Notes: generated from the sequence alone by a model not told the origin. Positions 7,571 to 16,444 are shown, counted from the first letter of the stretch. The stretch: 64,000 nt of DNA from Williamsia serinedens (GCF_024171725.1 NZ_JAMTCG010000002.1:434001-498000); one strand, 5' to 3'. Translations and numbers: made by a program.

Positions 7571-9108
7571 GCACACGCCGCCCCGATTTCGCCGGCGACC
7601 TGGGACCGCGTCGTCGCGAGGCCGACCGCGTCCGGCTGCGTACCCAGCGCGCGCCGTGGGACGTCCTCGTCGTCGGTGGTGGCGTGACCGGTGTCGGCGT
7701 CGCGCTCGACGCCGCCTCGCGTGGACTGTCGGTGGCGCTGGTCGAGGCCCACGACCTGGCGTTCGGCACGTCACGGTGGAGCAGCAAGCTCGTCCACGGC
7801 GGCCTCCGCTACCTCGCGTCGGGCCGGGTCGGCATCGCGTGGGAGAGCGCCGTCGAGCGCAACCACCTGATGACGACGATCGCGCCGCACCTTGTCAGCC
7901 CGCTCACCCAGGCCATCCCGATCACGTCGCGCGGCGCGGCGACGATCGTCCACTCCGGGCTGCTGCTCGGTGACCTCCTCCGCCGCGGCGCGCGGACCCC
8001 GCGCAGTGTGCTGGCGCCGCCGCGCCGGATCCACGCCGACGATCTCGCGCGCCTGTGCCCGGCTGTCTCCCTCGACGGTGTGAAGGGCGCATGGACGTCG
8101 CAGGACGGGCAGCTCGTCGACGATGCCCGCCTCGTCGTCGCGATCGCGCGGACCGCGGCCGCCCACGGCGCGACGGTCGTCACCGGCGTGCGGGCCGACG
8201 AGATCACCGGCCGCGGTGCGCGCCTCACCGACACGGCAACCGGGGAGTCGTTCGACGTGGCCGCGCGCACCGTCGTCAACGCCACCGGCGTGTGGGCGGG
8301 CACCGTCGACCCGTCCATCGCCGTCCGGCCGAGCCGCGGTGCGCATCTCGTCGTGTCCGCCGCGCGTCTGGGCAACCCGACCGCGGCGCTGACGGTGCCC
8401 GTCGCCGGGTCACACAGCCGGTTCGTCTTCGCGATCCCCGCCCAGCTCGGACGGGTGCACATCGGACTCACCGACACCGACGCGCCCGGACCCGTCCCCG
8501 ATATCCCGACCGCCACCGAGGACGACGTCGACTTCATCCTCGACACGATCAACACCGCTCTCGCGCGGCCGCTCACGCGCGACGACATCGTGGGGACGTT
8601 CGCCGGTCTGCGTCCGCTGCTGGAGTCCGACGGCGCGACCGCCGACGTGTCGCGGGAGCACTCGGTCACCCGCAACGACGACGGCGTGATCACCGTCGTC
8701 GGCGGGAAGCTCACGACCTATCGGAAGATGGCGTCGGACGCCCTCGACCTCGCCGTCGAGCACGGCGGACTGGACGCACACCCCTGTGTGACCGCGTCCA
8801 TCCCGCTCATCGGTGCGCAGGGACCGCGCAACCGGCGTCTGCCCGCGTCGCTGCTGGCCCGGCACGGCGGCGAGGCCGACCGGGTGGTCGCGATGTCGAC
8901 CGTCGGTGCGCCGCTCGCACCCATCGCCCCGGGGATCGACGTGACGCGCGCCGAGATCGAGTTCGCCGTCACCGCCGAGGGCGCCCGCGACGCCGACGAC
9001 ATCCTCGCGCGTCGCACGCGGATCGGGCTGGTCGACGCCGACGCGGCCCGCGCGCGCCCTGCGGTGGTGCACATCCTCGACCAGATCGGGGCGGCCCACA
9101 CCGCCTAG
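7567..9108 (+). CDS. glpD: FAD-dependent glycerol-3-phosphate dehydrogenase
   Basis: A 513-residue flavoprotein, close in size to mycobacterial GlpD1. The dinucleotide-binding fold is DVLVVGGGVTGVGVALDAASRGL near residue 27 onward; next come the family motif GTSRWSSKLVHGGLRYL and the C-terminal VVGGKLTTYRKMA. It oxidises sn-glycerol-3-phosphate to dihydroxyacetone phosphate at the membrane and passes electrons to quinone. DHAP is also the backbone precursor for alkyl-DHAP synthesis, so the divergent AGPS-like gene is a plausible partner. Its ATG overlaps the TetR stop. Confidence 0.9.
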   Translation: MSTRRPDFAGDLGPRRREADRVRLRTQRAPWDVLVVGGGVTGVGVALDAASRGLSVALVEAHDLAFGTSRWSSKLVHGGLRYLASGRVGIAWESAVERNHLMTTIAPHLVSPLTQAIPITSRGAATIVHSGLLLGDLLRRGARTPRSVLAPPRRIHADDLARLCPAVSLDGVKGAWTSQDGQLVDDARLVVAIARTAAAHGATVVTGVRADEITGRGARLTDTATGESFDVAARTVVNATGVWAGTVDPSIAVRPSRGAHLVVSAARLGNPTAALTVPVAGSHSRFVFAIPAQLGRVHIGLTDTDAPGPVPDIPTATEDDVDFILDTINTALARPLTRDDIVGTFAGLRPLLESDGATADVSREHSVTRNDDGVITVVGGKLTTYRKMASDALDLAVEHGGLDAHPCVTASIPLIGAQGPRNRRLPASLLARHGGEADRVVAMSTVGAPLAPIAPGIDVTRAEIEFAVTAEGARDADDILARRTRIGLVDADAARARPAVVHILDQIGAAHTA

Positions 9109-9115
9109 TGGCGGG

Positions 9116-10210
9116 TCACCAGCCCATGCCGAGGAGTTCGGCGGCGAGGCGGTCGAGGTGGGTGTCCTCCACGTCGAGGTGCGGGCTGATGCGCAGCACC
9201 GACCGCTCCTCCCGCGACAGTGGTGCCCGCCAGGTGTCGGCGCAGGTGACGAGGATGCCCCGCGAGCGCAGTGCCTCACGCGCCGCCGCGACGTCGGAGT
9301 CCTGCCATCCCGGCGGCGGTGCGAGCGTGGTGATCGCCGACGGCTCGTCGAGCGGTTCGACGACCTGCCAGCTGCCGACGCCGTCGAGTCGTGTGCGGGT
9401 GCGCTCGCCGATCGTCGCGAGTTCACGACGGACCCGCTCGAGTCCGTAGCTCTGCAGTTCCTGCACGGCCGTGCCGAAACCGATGCGGCCGGCGATGAAC
9501 GCCTCCGAGCTCTCGATCTCGACGGGACGCAGCGACGTGTCGCTCACCGACAGGAACCCGACGCCGCGTGGGCCGGCGAGCCACTTGCGGCTGGTGCCGT
9601 AGACGATGTCGGCTCCGGTGACGCAGTCGACCTGGCCGATGGCCTGTGCGGCGTCGACGACGACGGGCACGCCCACGCGGTGGGCGAGTTCGACGATCTT
9701 GGCGGCCGGTTGCACCACGCCGCTGTGCGAGCCGATGTGGCAGACGTGGATCACGTCGGGCTGCTCGAACTGCAGCATGTTCTCGAGCGCGTCGGTGTTC
9801 ACCCGGCCGGTGTCGTCGGTGGACGGCATGGTGTGGACCGAGTAGCCGCGGCGCTCGAACTGATCGAGGTTCGGTCCGTACTCGGTGGGGCAGACCCACA
9901 CCGTCGCGGAGACGGGCATGTTCCAGTAGGTCAGCAGCGCACGCAGCGCGGACAACGCACTCTCGCGGAACGCGATGCCGTCGGGGTCGTGTCCGACCAT
10001 CGCCGCGAGGTCGCGGCGGGCACGGTCGAGTCGTTCGGCGCACTGCTCGGCGGCGACATAGGCACCGCGGGCGGACTCCCGCCACAGGTGGTCCGTCACC
10101 TCGCCGATCACCGCGTCCGACGAACGGGAGGCGGCCGCGGAGTCGAGGTGGACGATGTCGGGGGCGACGCGCGAGCGGTGCCACAAGTCCCCCAGCTCGC
10201 TGATGTACAT
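9116..10210 (-). CDS. Class V aminotransferase-fold PLP enzyme, EgtE-like
   Basis: A 364-residue fold-type I PLP enzyme. The opening VHLDSAAASRSS and the ESARGAYVAAE segment resemble EgtE, the hercynylcysteine-sulfoxide C-S lyase of ergothioneine synthesis. The Schiff-base lysine is in YGTSRKWLAGPRGVGFL, with the phosphate-binding Asp in VVDAAQAIGQVD. Against the EgtE call, no egtA-D genes are near; the flanking genes are glpD and an unrelated acidic protein. A cysteine-desulfurase or isopenicillin-epimerase-like paralogue is the alternative. Start ATG at 10210. Confidence 0.65.
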   Translation of the reverse strand: MYISELGDLWHRSRVAPDIVHLDSAAASRSSDAVIGEVTDHLWRESARGAYVAAEQCAERLDRARRDLAAMVGHDPDGIAFRESALSALRALLTYWNMPVSATVWVCPTEYGPNLDQFERRGYSVHTMPSTDDTGRVNTDALENMLQFEQPDVIHVCHIGSHSGVVQPAAKIVELAHRVGVPVVVDAAQAIGQVDCVTGADIVYGTSRKWLAGPRGVGFLSVSDTSLRPVEIESSEAFIAGRIGFGTAVQELQSYGLERVRRELATIGERTRTRLDGVGSWQVVEPLDEPSAITTLAPPPGWQDSDVAAAREALRSRGILVTCADTWRAPLSREERSVLRISPHLDVEDTHLDRLAAELLGMGW

Positions 10211-10290
10211 GCCCCGCCTCTCCGCTCGACCGCGCTGTCACCGTACCGCCGCCCCCACGGGTGGAACCGGCCAGCCGTGGGCTGCGTCGA

Positions 10291-10893
10291 ATGGACGTGG
10301 AGCCTGCTCACACCGACGATCTCGTCTACTCCTTCGGCACCGGTGACGGGTCCGTCCACACGTGGACGTCCCCGCTCGACCGCGACGTGTCCGGCGACGG
10401 TGTGCTCGACGCCCTCACCCTCGACTTCGACGGCGACGGGCACCGCGACGACGCGATGTGGGACAGCGACGGCGACGGCCGCGCCGACCTCGTCGTCGTC
10501 GACGCCGACGGTGAGTACCGCATCTATTCCGACACCGGACGCGGACTGTGGGACCACCGCGTCCACGACGTCGGCCCGGCCCCGCGCGAGCCGGCCGCCG
10601 AGCCCCGGGCCGCGGCGGCGCCGAGCCCGCCTGCCGCCCCGGCAGCCCCCACAACGCCGACTGCCCCCGACGGCATCGGCCTGGTCTTCCCCGCGGGCTC
10701 GTCGACGACACCGGTGCGGGTCCTCGTCGACCTCGACGCCGACGAGCGGGCGGACGCGGCCCTCGTCGACTCCGACGCCGACGGCGTCGCCGACCGATGG
10801 TTGGTGCGAGGTGATCCCGCCTTCGCCGACGGCAGCGGACGCGAGGACGAACCGCTCAGGTCGGCAGTCGGTCGCCGGGACGAACGGGGCTGA
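10291..10893 (+). CDS. Acidic DxDGDG-repeat protein, unknown function
   Basis: About 200 residues from the ATG at 10291. Two blocks of Asp-rich loops (D-x-D/S-GDG pattern, such as DFDGDGHRDDAMWDSDGDG) flank a Pro/Ala-rich linker of about 35 residues. The loops resemble EF-hand, dockerin or thrombospondin-type calcium sites and repeat roughly every 12 residues as L-D-x-D-GDG-x-x-D. No signal peptide or membrane helix is visible. The 3' end overlaps the convergent MFS gene by 38 bases. Mycobacteriales carry similar uncharacterised proteins, some loosely labelled pullulanase; no such domain is seen. Confidence 0.65.
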   Translation: MDVEPAHTDDLVYSFGTGDGSVHTWTSPLDRDVSGDGVLDALTLDFDGDGHRDDAMWDSDGDGRADLVVVDADGEYRIYSDTGRGLWDHRVHDVGPAPREPAAEPRAAAAPSPPAAPAAPTTPTAPDGIGLVFPAGSSTTPVRVLVDLDADERADAALVDSDADGVADRWLVRGDPAFADGSGREDEPLRSAVGRRDERG

Positions 10894-12196
10894 GCGTCTC
10901 GTCGCGAGGGGCGGGGTCCAGCCGCGGATGGATCACCCGCACGACGACGATCGCGACGACGTACAGCACCGCGCCGACGACGGGCAACAGCGGTGACCGA
11001 CCGTCGGGGGCGATGGTGAGCGCCGCGACGGTGACCGCGGCGACGTAGGCGACGTTGAACACCGCGTCCTGCACCGAGAAGACCTGCCCGCGGACCGCGT
11101 CGTCGGTGTCGATCTGCATCGCGGCGTCCCCACACAGCTTGGCCATCTGTCCGATGAGCCCGAGCACCAGCGCGGCGACGCAGATCAGGACGGTGTCGAA
11201 GGACACCAGCGAGAGCTCGGCGACCGTGCCGACGGCGAGCGCGACGAACAGCGTCCGCCGGCGACCGAGGCGGGCGATGGACACGGGCGTCACCACGGCC
11301 GCGGCGACGAGCCCGACCGCGGTGAGCGTGGCGACGAGGCCGATGCCCGCGAGGCCGTCGGACGACCCGCCCGACGACCCGGAGTGCCGGGCGAGGACGA
11401 GCAGCATCAGGGTGTTCAGACCGAACACCAGCCGGTGCCCGCCGATGGCCGAGAGTGCCGCGAGCACCGTCGGCGTGCGGACGACGGCGCGGGCACCGTG
11501 GGCGAACCCGACGGCCACGGCCCGGAGCACCGGACCCCGGGGGTGACGCTCGTCGACATGGGCGCCGTCGACGTCGGGGTGGTCGGGTCCGAGCGCGAGT
11601 CGGCCGAACCCCACGGCGATGGCCGCCGCGACCACGGCCAGTGCCGCGGCGGTGAGTGTGGTCGCGGCGCTGCCGGCGTTGTCGGAGCCGAAGATCGCGC
11701 GCAGGCCGAGCGCGAGACCCGCGCCGAGCGCGAGGGCTCCCGAGCCGATGGTCGTGAAGGCGGCGTTGGTCGGGACCAGCCGCTCGCGGACCGCGACGTG
11801 CGGCAGCGCCGCCGACAGGCCGGACGCGACGAACCGGCTCGACCCGGTCACCGCGAGTGCGGCGACCAGCACGGCGTAGTCGGGGGCACCGAGCGCGATG
11901 GTCGCGGCGGCGATGCAGATCAGCAGACCGCGCAGCAGGTTGGCCCAGATGAGGACGGTCCGTCGGTCCCAGTGGTCGAGGAGCGCGCCCGCGAACGGCC
12001 CGATGACCGAGTACGGCAGCAGCAGCACGGCGAGTCCGCCGGCGACGGCGAGAGGATCGGCGTGACGCTCGGGGTTGAACAGGATGGCCCCGCCGAGCGC
12101 CGCCTGGAACAGGCCGTCGGTGAGTTGGCTGCTGATGCGCACGGTCAGCAGACGCCCGGCGAAGGGACGCTCGCACAGTGCACGAACAGCTTTCAC
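10856..12196 (-). CDS. MFS transporter
   Basis: A 446-residue protein with about twelve hydrophobic helices and no soluble domain. The loop after helix 2 has LLDHWDRRTVLIWANLLRG, the MFS-type D-R/K-R-R signature, and a second copy follows midway (SIARLGRRRTLFVAL). The opening RISSQLTDGLFQAALGGAILF resembles the MFS_3/EntS type. M. tuberculosis Rv0037c, a similar membrane protein, lies next to the yqgE homologue Rv0038, and yqgE lies nearby here. The start is GTG 12196 or 12202. It is probably an exporter of unknown substrate. Confidence 0.8.
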   Translation of the reverse strand: MKAVRALCERPFAGRLLTVRISSQLTDGLFQAALGGAILFNPERHADPLAVAGGLAVLLLPYSVIGPFAGALLDHWDRRTVLIWANLLRGLLICIAAATIALGAPDYAVLVAALAVTGSSRFVASGLSAALPHVAVRERLVPTNAAFTTIGSGALALGAGLALGLRAIFGSDNAGSAATTLTAAALAVVAAAIAVGFGRLALGPDHPDVDGAHVDERHPRGPVLRAVAVGFAHGARAVVRTPTVLAALSAIGGHRLVFGLNTLMLLVLARHSGSSGGSSDGLAGIGLVATLTAVGLVAAAVVTPVSIARLGRRRTLFVALAVGTVAELSLVSFDTVLICVAALVLGLIGQMAKLCGDAAMQIDTDDAVRGQVFSVQDAVFNVAYVAAVTVAALTIAPDGRSPLLPVVGAVLYVVAIVVVRVIHPRLDPAPRDETLSPVRPGDRLPT

Positions 12197-12270
12197 GCAC
12201 ACGAGGGTACGACCAGCGCCGCAGCCGTGCCGTGACCTGTGAGATCGACGACCGGGACCGGCGGACTCCG

Positions 12271-13236
12271 TCAGGGCGCGACGAGCAGGACCACCTTGCC
12301 GCGAGGTGCACCGGACACACTGAGGTCGACGGCGTCCCGCCACTGCGGGAACGGCACGGCTCGCGCGATCGGCAGACGGAACGCGCCACGTGCGGCGAGC
12401 GCCGCGTAGGTCGCGAGCAGCTCGGGCAACGGCGTGAAGGCCGGCGACATCTCGTCGAGGTTGACCCGTGCGCCGGCGGCGCGCGCCTCGTCGTGGTTGC
12501 TGATGGTCATCACGCGCCGGGGGTCGCCGCCGGCGAGTGTGACGAGATCGTGAATCGTCCCCGGGCTCGGCCGCGCGGCGTCGAGGACGAGATCGACGTG
12601 CGAACCCCGGGGCAGGGCGCGTACCCGCTCGACCATCCCGGCGCCGTACCCGGTCACGTGAGCGCCGTACCGGGTCAGGTCGTCGCGATAGGTGCTCCCG
12701 GCGGTCGCGAGGACGTGGGCGCCGCGTGCGAGCGCCATCTGGACCGCCGCGTGGCCGACCATGCCGCCGGCGCCGTGGACGAGAACCGTCGCGCCCGCGT
12801 GGACGCCCATCGCCTGCAGGGTCCACGCAGCGGTCTGCACCACCATGGGCAGCGTCGCCGCCTCCACCGGAGCCAGACCGTCCGGGACCGGTGCCCAGGC
12901 GTCGAGGATCGCCACGTCCGCGGCACCCGCGCTCGGTTGCCGCGCGAAGTCGGCCGAGCCGACGACGAGATCACCGACGCCCGGGGCGCCCTCGGAGAGG
13001 TCCGGCCCGACGGCGTCGACGATCCCGGCGACGTCGTATCCGACACCGCGCGGCAGCGGGGCCTGCAGGAACCCTCGACACAGCTCCCAGTCGGCCGGGT
13101 TGAGGCCGGTCGCGATCGTGCGGACCCGGATGGTGCCGGCCGGCGGGTCCGCGACCTCGACGTGGTCCTCGCAGAGCACGTCGAGCGGTTCCCCGAACGA
13201 GTGGAAGCGCAGGACGCGAGACTGACGTGCAGGCAT
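12271..13236 (-). CDS. Zinc-independent MDR-family quinone oxidoreductase
   Basis: A 321-residue medium-chain dehydrogenase/reductase. It has the N-terminal GroES-like domain (RTIATGLNPADWELCRG, GYDVAGIVDAVG) and the NADPH-binding AGATVLVHGAGGMVGHAAVQMA. The Cys/His zinc ligands of alcohol dehydrogenases are missing, which places it with QOR/zeta-crystallin reductases acting on quinones or enones. It is divergent from a TetR gene whose operator-like repeats lie between them, so it is probably that regulator's target and may answer to electrophiles. Confidence 0.85.
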   Translation of the reverse strand: MPARQSRVLRFHSFGEPLDVLCEDHVEVADPPAGTIRVRTIATGLNPADWELCRGFLQAPLPRGVGYDVAGIVDAVGPDLSEGAPGVGDLVVGSADFARQPSAGAADVAILDAWAPVPDGLAPVEAATLPMVVQTAAWTLQAMGVHAGATVLVHGAGGMVGHAAVQMALARGAHVLATAGSTYRDDLTRYGAHVTGYGAGMVERVRALPRGSHVDLVLDAARPSPGTIHDLVTLAGGDPRRVMTISNHDEARAAGARVNLDEMSPAFTPLPELLATYAALAARGAFRLPIARAVPFPQWRDAVDLSVSGAPRGKVVLLVAP

Positions 13237-13262
13237 GTGTGCCTCCCGGGAGCAGAATCGTT

Positions 13263-13303
13263 GTGACAGTCACTGACACTACACGTAACGACAGCGACTG
13301 TCG
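13263..13303. promoter_or_regulatory. Two operator-like inverted repeats in a divergent promoter
   Basis: GTGAC-A-GTCAC at 13263-13273 and CGACAG-CGA-CTGTCG at 13289-13303 lie in the 80-base gap between the MDR reductase and the TetR gene. Both contain ACAG/CTGT half-sites, so they may be two sites for one TetR dimer. Confidence 0.5.
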
Positions 13304-13316
13304 CTACGATGGTGTG

Positions 13317-13880
13317 ATGCCGAGGAGCGGAGCGGGAGCGCGCGCGAGACTGCGCGAAGCCGCACTGGACCTGTACGAGCAGCAGGGTTACGACGCCACG
13401 ACGACCGCACAGATCGCCGAGCGGGCAGGTGTCACCGAACGGACGTACTTCCGGCACTTCGCCGATAAGCGCGAAGTCCTCTTCGACGGGGAGGCCGCTC
13501 TGCTGGACACGATGGTCGCCGCGATCGTCGACGCGCCCGACGACCTCTCGCTTCTGGCCCTCGTGCTGCGTGCCTACGACGGGGCTGTCCCGCTGGTCGT
13601 CGCCGGCCGCCCCGTCGCGCACCGCCGGGCGCGCATCATCGCGACCTCCCCGGCTCTGCAGGAGCGCGCCCGCGCCAAGGCCGCAGCTGTCGACGAGGCC
13701 GTGACCCACGCCGTCGCGGGACGCGGTGTCCCCGAGCCGACGGCCCGCCTGACCGCGCGGATCGGGGCGGCGATCTTCGAACGCGCCGTCGCGGACTGGA
13801 ACGGGGTCGGCGCCGACGATCTCACCAGGCTGATCGATGCGGCGAGCGCCGAGGTGTCCGACCTCGTCCGGCGCGACTGA
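13317..13880 (+). CDS. TetR-family transcriptional regulator
   Basis: A 187-residue protein. The HTH reads TTTAQIAERAGVTERTYFRHFADKREVLF at about residues 28-56, the canonical TetR recognition helix. The remaining helical domain is Ala/Arg rich with no recognisable ligand signature. It is divergent from the MDR reductase at 13236, with two inverted repeats between. ATG 13317 is directly preceded in frame by a GTG; the ATG is preferred. Confidence 0.85.
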   Translation: MPRSGAGARARLREAALDLYEQQGYDATTTAQIAERAGVTERTYFRHFADKREVLFDGEAALLDTMVAAIVDAPDDLSLLALVLRAYDGAVPLVVAGRPVAHRRARIIATSPALQERARAKAAAVDEAVTHAVAGRGVPEPTARLTARIGAAIFERAVADWNGVGADDLTRLIDAASAEVSDLVRRD

Positions 13881-13935
13881 GCGTCGCGGGGTCAAGGCAC
13901 CGCAGTGTGCCGGTGGTGCGTGCCACAATGAGGTG

Positions 13936-14565
13936 ATGCCGATGCCGCATGATCCGGAGCACCAGGGACCCGAGTACGGGGGCCCGGACGACACGGTGTC
14001 AGCCAATCGGATTCGCGCCGGCAGCGTCCTCGTCGCGAGCACCACGCTGACCGAGCCGACGTTCCGCCGGACGGTCATCTACATCATCGAGCACAACGAC
14101 GCGGGCAGCCTCGGGGTCGTCGTCAACCGGATGAGCCAGACCGCCGTGCACAACCTCCTCCCCCGGTGGACCGACCTGTCGGCCTCACCACGGGCGGTGT
14201 TCATCGGCGGGCCGGTGAAGCAGGACGCGGCCCTGTGCCTCGGCGTCGTCCGCCGCGGTGTCGACGCGACCGGGGTGTCGGGTCTGCGCCCGGTCGACGG
14301 ACGTGTGGTCCTCGTCGACCTCGACGCCGATCCCGAGGAGCTGGCCGACGTGCTCGACGGGCTGCGCATCTTCGCCGGGTACTCCGGCTGGGGCATCGGC
14401 CAGCTCGAGGACGAACTGCGCCGCGACTCGTGGCTCGTCGGCTCAGCGCTTCCCGGCGACCTCCTGGCCTCGGCCCAGACCGACGTCTTCGCCTCGGTGC
14501 TCCGTCGGCAACCGTGGCCGCTGCCCCTCCTGGCGACCCACCCCGTCGACGTCGACCGGAACTGA
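13936..14565 (+). CDS. YqgE/AlgH (UPF0301) family protein
   Basis: A 209-residue protein with the family hallmarks G-S-V-LVAS, FRRTVIYIIEHNDAGSLGVVVNRM, AVFIGGPVKQDA and IFAGYSGWGIGQLEDEL. The family is widespread, but its biochemical role is unsettled. In M. tuberculosis the homologue (Rv0038) lies just before leuS (Rv0041) and next to an MFS gene. The same neighbours occur here at greater distance, so the region appears expanded by inserted genes. Start ATG 13936, after a GAGGTG Shine-Dalgarno-like segment. Confidence 0.9.
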   Translation: MPMPHDPEHQGPEYGGPDDTVSANRIRAGSVLVASTTLTEPTFRRTVIYIIEHNDAGSLGVVVNRMSQTAVHNLLPRWTDLSASPRAVFIGGPVKQDAALCLGVVRRGVDATGVSGLRPVDGRVVLVDLDADPEELADVLDGLRIFAGYSGWGIGQLEDELRRDSWLVGSALPGDLLASAQTDVFASVLRRQPWPLPLLATHPVDVDRN

Positions 14566-14591
14566 CGTCGCGGCGCTCGACGCCGCACCCG

Positions 14592-15023
14592 TCACTCCAG
14601 GACGAACACCGGGATCTGCCGGTCGGTCTTGGTCTGGTACTCCGCGTACGGCGGGTACGCGTCGACCGCGAGCGACCACCAGTGCTCCCGCTCGTCGCCC
14701 GACAGTTCGCGAGCGGTCATCTCGCGGACCTCGGTGCCGTCCTGCACCGTCACCGCCGGGTTGGCCTTGACGTTGTGGTACCAGGCGGGATGTCGCGGGT
14801 CGCCGCCCTTGGACGCGACCATCGCGTACTTGCCGTTCTCCTCGACCCGCATCAGCGGCGTGTAGCGCTTCTGACCCGACTTCGCGCCGGTCGTCGTGAA
14901 CAGCACGACGGGTCGGCCCATCACCTCGACACCGTCGGTGGTGCCCTGCTCGAGGATCTTCTCGGTCTGGTCGCGAACCCAGTCGGTGGGGCTCAGTTCC
15001 GGTTTCTCCGCCATGCCGTCCAT
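14592..15023 (-). CDS. Deazaflavin (F420)-dependent nitroreductase family protein
   Basis: A 143-residue split-beta-barrel protein of the Ddn/Rv3547 family. The signature runs G-R-P-V-V-L-F-TTTGAKSGQKRYTPLMR, then YAMVASKGGDPRHPAWYHN and NPAVTVQDG, which form the F420-binding pocket. Family members reduce quinones or activate nitro-drugs such as pretomanid. A second ATG at 15014 is an equally possible start. It is monocistronic and convergent with yqgE. Confidence 0.88.
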   Translation of the reverse strand: MDGMAEKPELSPTDWVRDQTEKILEQGTTDGVEVMGRPVVLFTTTGAKSGQKRYTPLMRVEENGKYAMVASKGGDPRHPAWYHNVKANPAVTVQDGTEVREMTARELSGDEREHWWSLAVDAYPPYAEYQTKTDRQIPVFVLE

Positions 15024-15158
15024 CAACGCCGCCGGGCCGTCAGGATTCCGCCGAACGCTCGTCGGTGCGTTCCGCGGTGTGCGCGCCAAGCGGCCTCCCA
15101 GTGATCTCCAAGCGGGCCGTCGGACCGTGGTCCCACCACACCGACACCGGAGGACACG

Positions 15159-15848
15159 ATGACCACCAGCCAGACCGCCCCCGCCGCCGAACTCGACCTG
15201 CTCGGCATGCAGGTCGCCCACCGCGGCATGCTCGCCGACTCGGACCGTTTCGCGACGATGCTCGCCGCAGTCGGGGCCGGCGCGCCCTGCTCGCGACGCC
15301 GGGCGAGTGCGATCGGCGCGTACCTGCGTGACTTCGCCGACTCGATCCACCACCACCACACCGTCGAGGACGACGTCCTGTGGCCGTTGATCGTCGAGGC
15401 CGTCGGCGACTCGGTCGACCTGACCGAGCTCACCGACGACCACGACAGCCTCGACCCGCTGCTCGATCGACTCCGGTCGCTCACCGCTCATTTCGTCGCG
15501 TCGTACCGCACCGCGGACCCCGACCCGTCGACGGCTGCTGCGCTCGGTGGCCTGCTCCGCGATCTGCACACGCTGCTCGACGAGCACATCGCCGAGGAGG
15601 AGCGACTCGTGTTCCCGATCATCCGCGGGCACCTCTCGCCCGAGGCGTGGTCGTCGGTGGAGGAGACCGCCCGCAAGAGCGGCAAGCTCGGTTTCGAGTT
15701 CCCGCGGTTCCTCGTGCACACCACGCCCGCCGAGCTCGACCGTGCCCTCGCCGACGGCGGTGTCGGCCTGCGACTGATGCTCTCGGTCATCAAGGCCACC
15801 GCGGGACGCGCGTTCGCCCGGCGCGAGGCGGTCATCGCCGGCGCGTGA
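15159..15848 (+). CDS. Hemerythrin-like HHE-domain protein
   Basis: A 229-residue four-helix protein. Iron-ligand candidates appear in order: H in VAHRGM, the H-HHH-T-VEDDVLWP helix, TDDHDSLDPLL, and LDEHIAEEERLVFP, the spacing of a hemerythrin/HHE diiron site. About 60 residues follow the last ligand helix. Such proteins in actinobacteria bind oxygen or NO or take part in oxidative stress. A clear GGAGG Shine-Dalgarno precedes the ATG. Confidence 0.87.
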   Translation: MTTSQTAPAAELDLLGMQVAHRGMLADSDRFATMLAAVGAGAPCSRRRASAIGAYLRDFADSIHHHHTVEDDVLWPLIVEAVGDSVDLTELTDDHDSLDPLLDRLRSLTAHFVASYRTADPDPSTAAALGGLLRDLHTLLDEHIAEEERLVFPIIRGHLSPEAWSSVEETARKSGKLGFEFPRFLVHTTPAELDRALADGGVGLRLMLSVIKATAGRAFARREAVIAGA

Positions 15849-15895
15849 GCGCCTGCCCGACGCCGGCGCGGAAGCGGTTGTGCCACCGTGGACGC

Positions 15896-16441
15896 ATGCA
15901 CACCTACCCGATCGAGGTGGTGTCCCTCCTGGTGTCCCCGCGTCACGCGTACTTCGGGCGACCGAAGGACGGCGCCGCCGACGACGTGGAGACGTCGCAT
16001 CCCGCGAGCGTCGAGATCGTCGCCGACAAGGGGATCCGTGGTGACCGGTTCTTCGGGGTGCGCGCCCACACCGAGGCGGCCGTGACCTTTCTCGCGCTCG
16101 AGGCGTGGGAGGCCGCGGCCGCCGACGCCGATCCCCACCTCGCGCGCCGCAACGTGATGGTCCGCGGACTCGAGCTGGACCCGCTGCGTGGCGTCGAGTT
16201 CACCCTCGACACCGGCGACGGACCGATCCGCTTCCGCGGCGGCCGTCCGGCACACCCGTGCTCGTGGATGGACACGATGGCCGGCTACGGCACGCGCAAG
16301 GCACTCATCGGACGGGGCGGCCTGCGGGCGCAGCCGCTCACCGACGGGATCCTCCGGGTCGGCCCCGGCGTCGTCGTCGCCGACGTCGACCTCGACCCGG
16401 CCCGCGCGGCCGATCAGGTGCGCCGGGCTCAGCCGATCTGA
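15896..16441 (+). CDS. MOSC-domain protein
   Basis: A 181-residue stand-alone MOSC domain. It begins VVSLLVSPRHAYFGRP, carries GIRGDRFFG and NVMVRGLEL, and has the conserved cysteine in RPAHPCSWMD near residue 122. That cysteine is thought to carry sulfur for molybdenum-cofactor chemistry, as in YiiM, MOCOS and mARC. A role in detoxifying N-hydroxylated bases or sulfur transfer is possible. It is convergent with the FAD oxidase at 16445, with only three bases between. Confidence 0.87.
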   Translation: MHTYPIEVVSLLVSPRHAYFGRPKDGAADDVETSHPASVEIVADKGIRGDRFFGVRAHTEAAVTFLALEAWEAAAADADPHLARRNVMVRGLELDPLRGVEFTLDTGDGPIRFRGGRPAHPCSWMDTMAGYGTRKALIGRGGLRAQPLTDGILRVGPGVVVADVDLDPARAADQVRRAQPI

Positions 16442-16444
16442 GTT

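Noticed and set aside
9116-10210. Firm assignment of the class V PLP enzyme as egtE
   Set aside because: Motifs are suggestive, but no other ergothioneine gene is present, so only EgtE-like is claimed.
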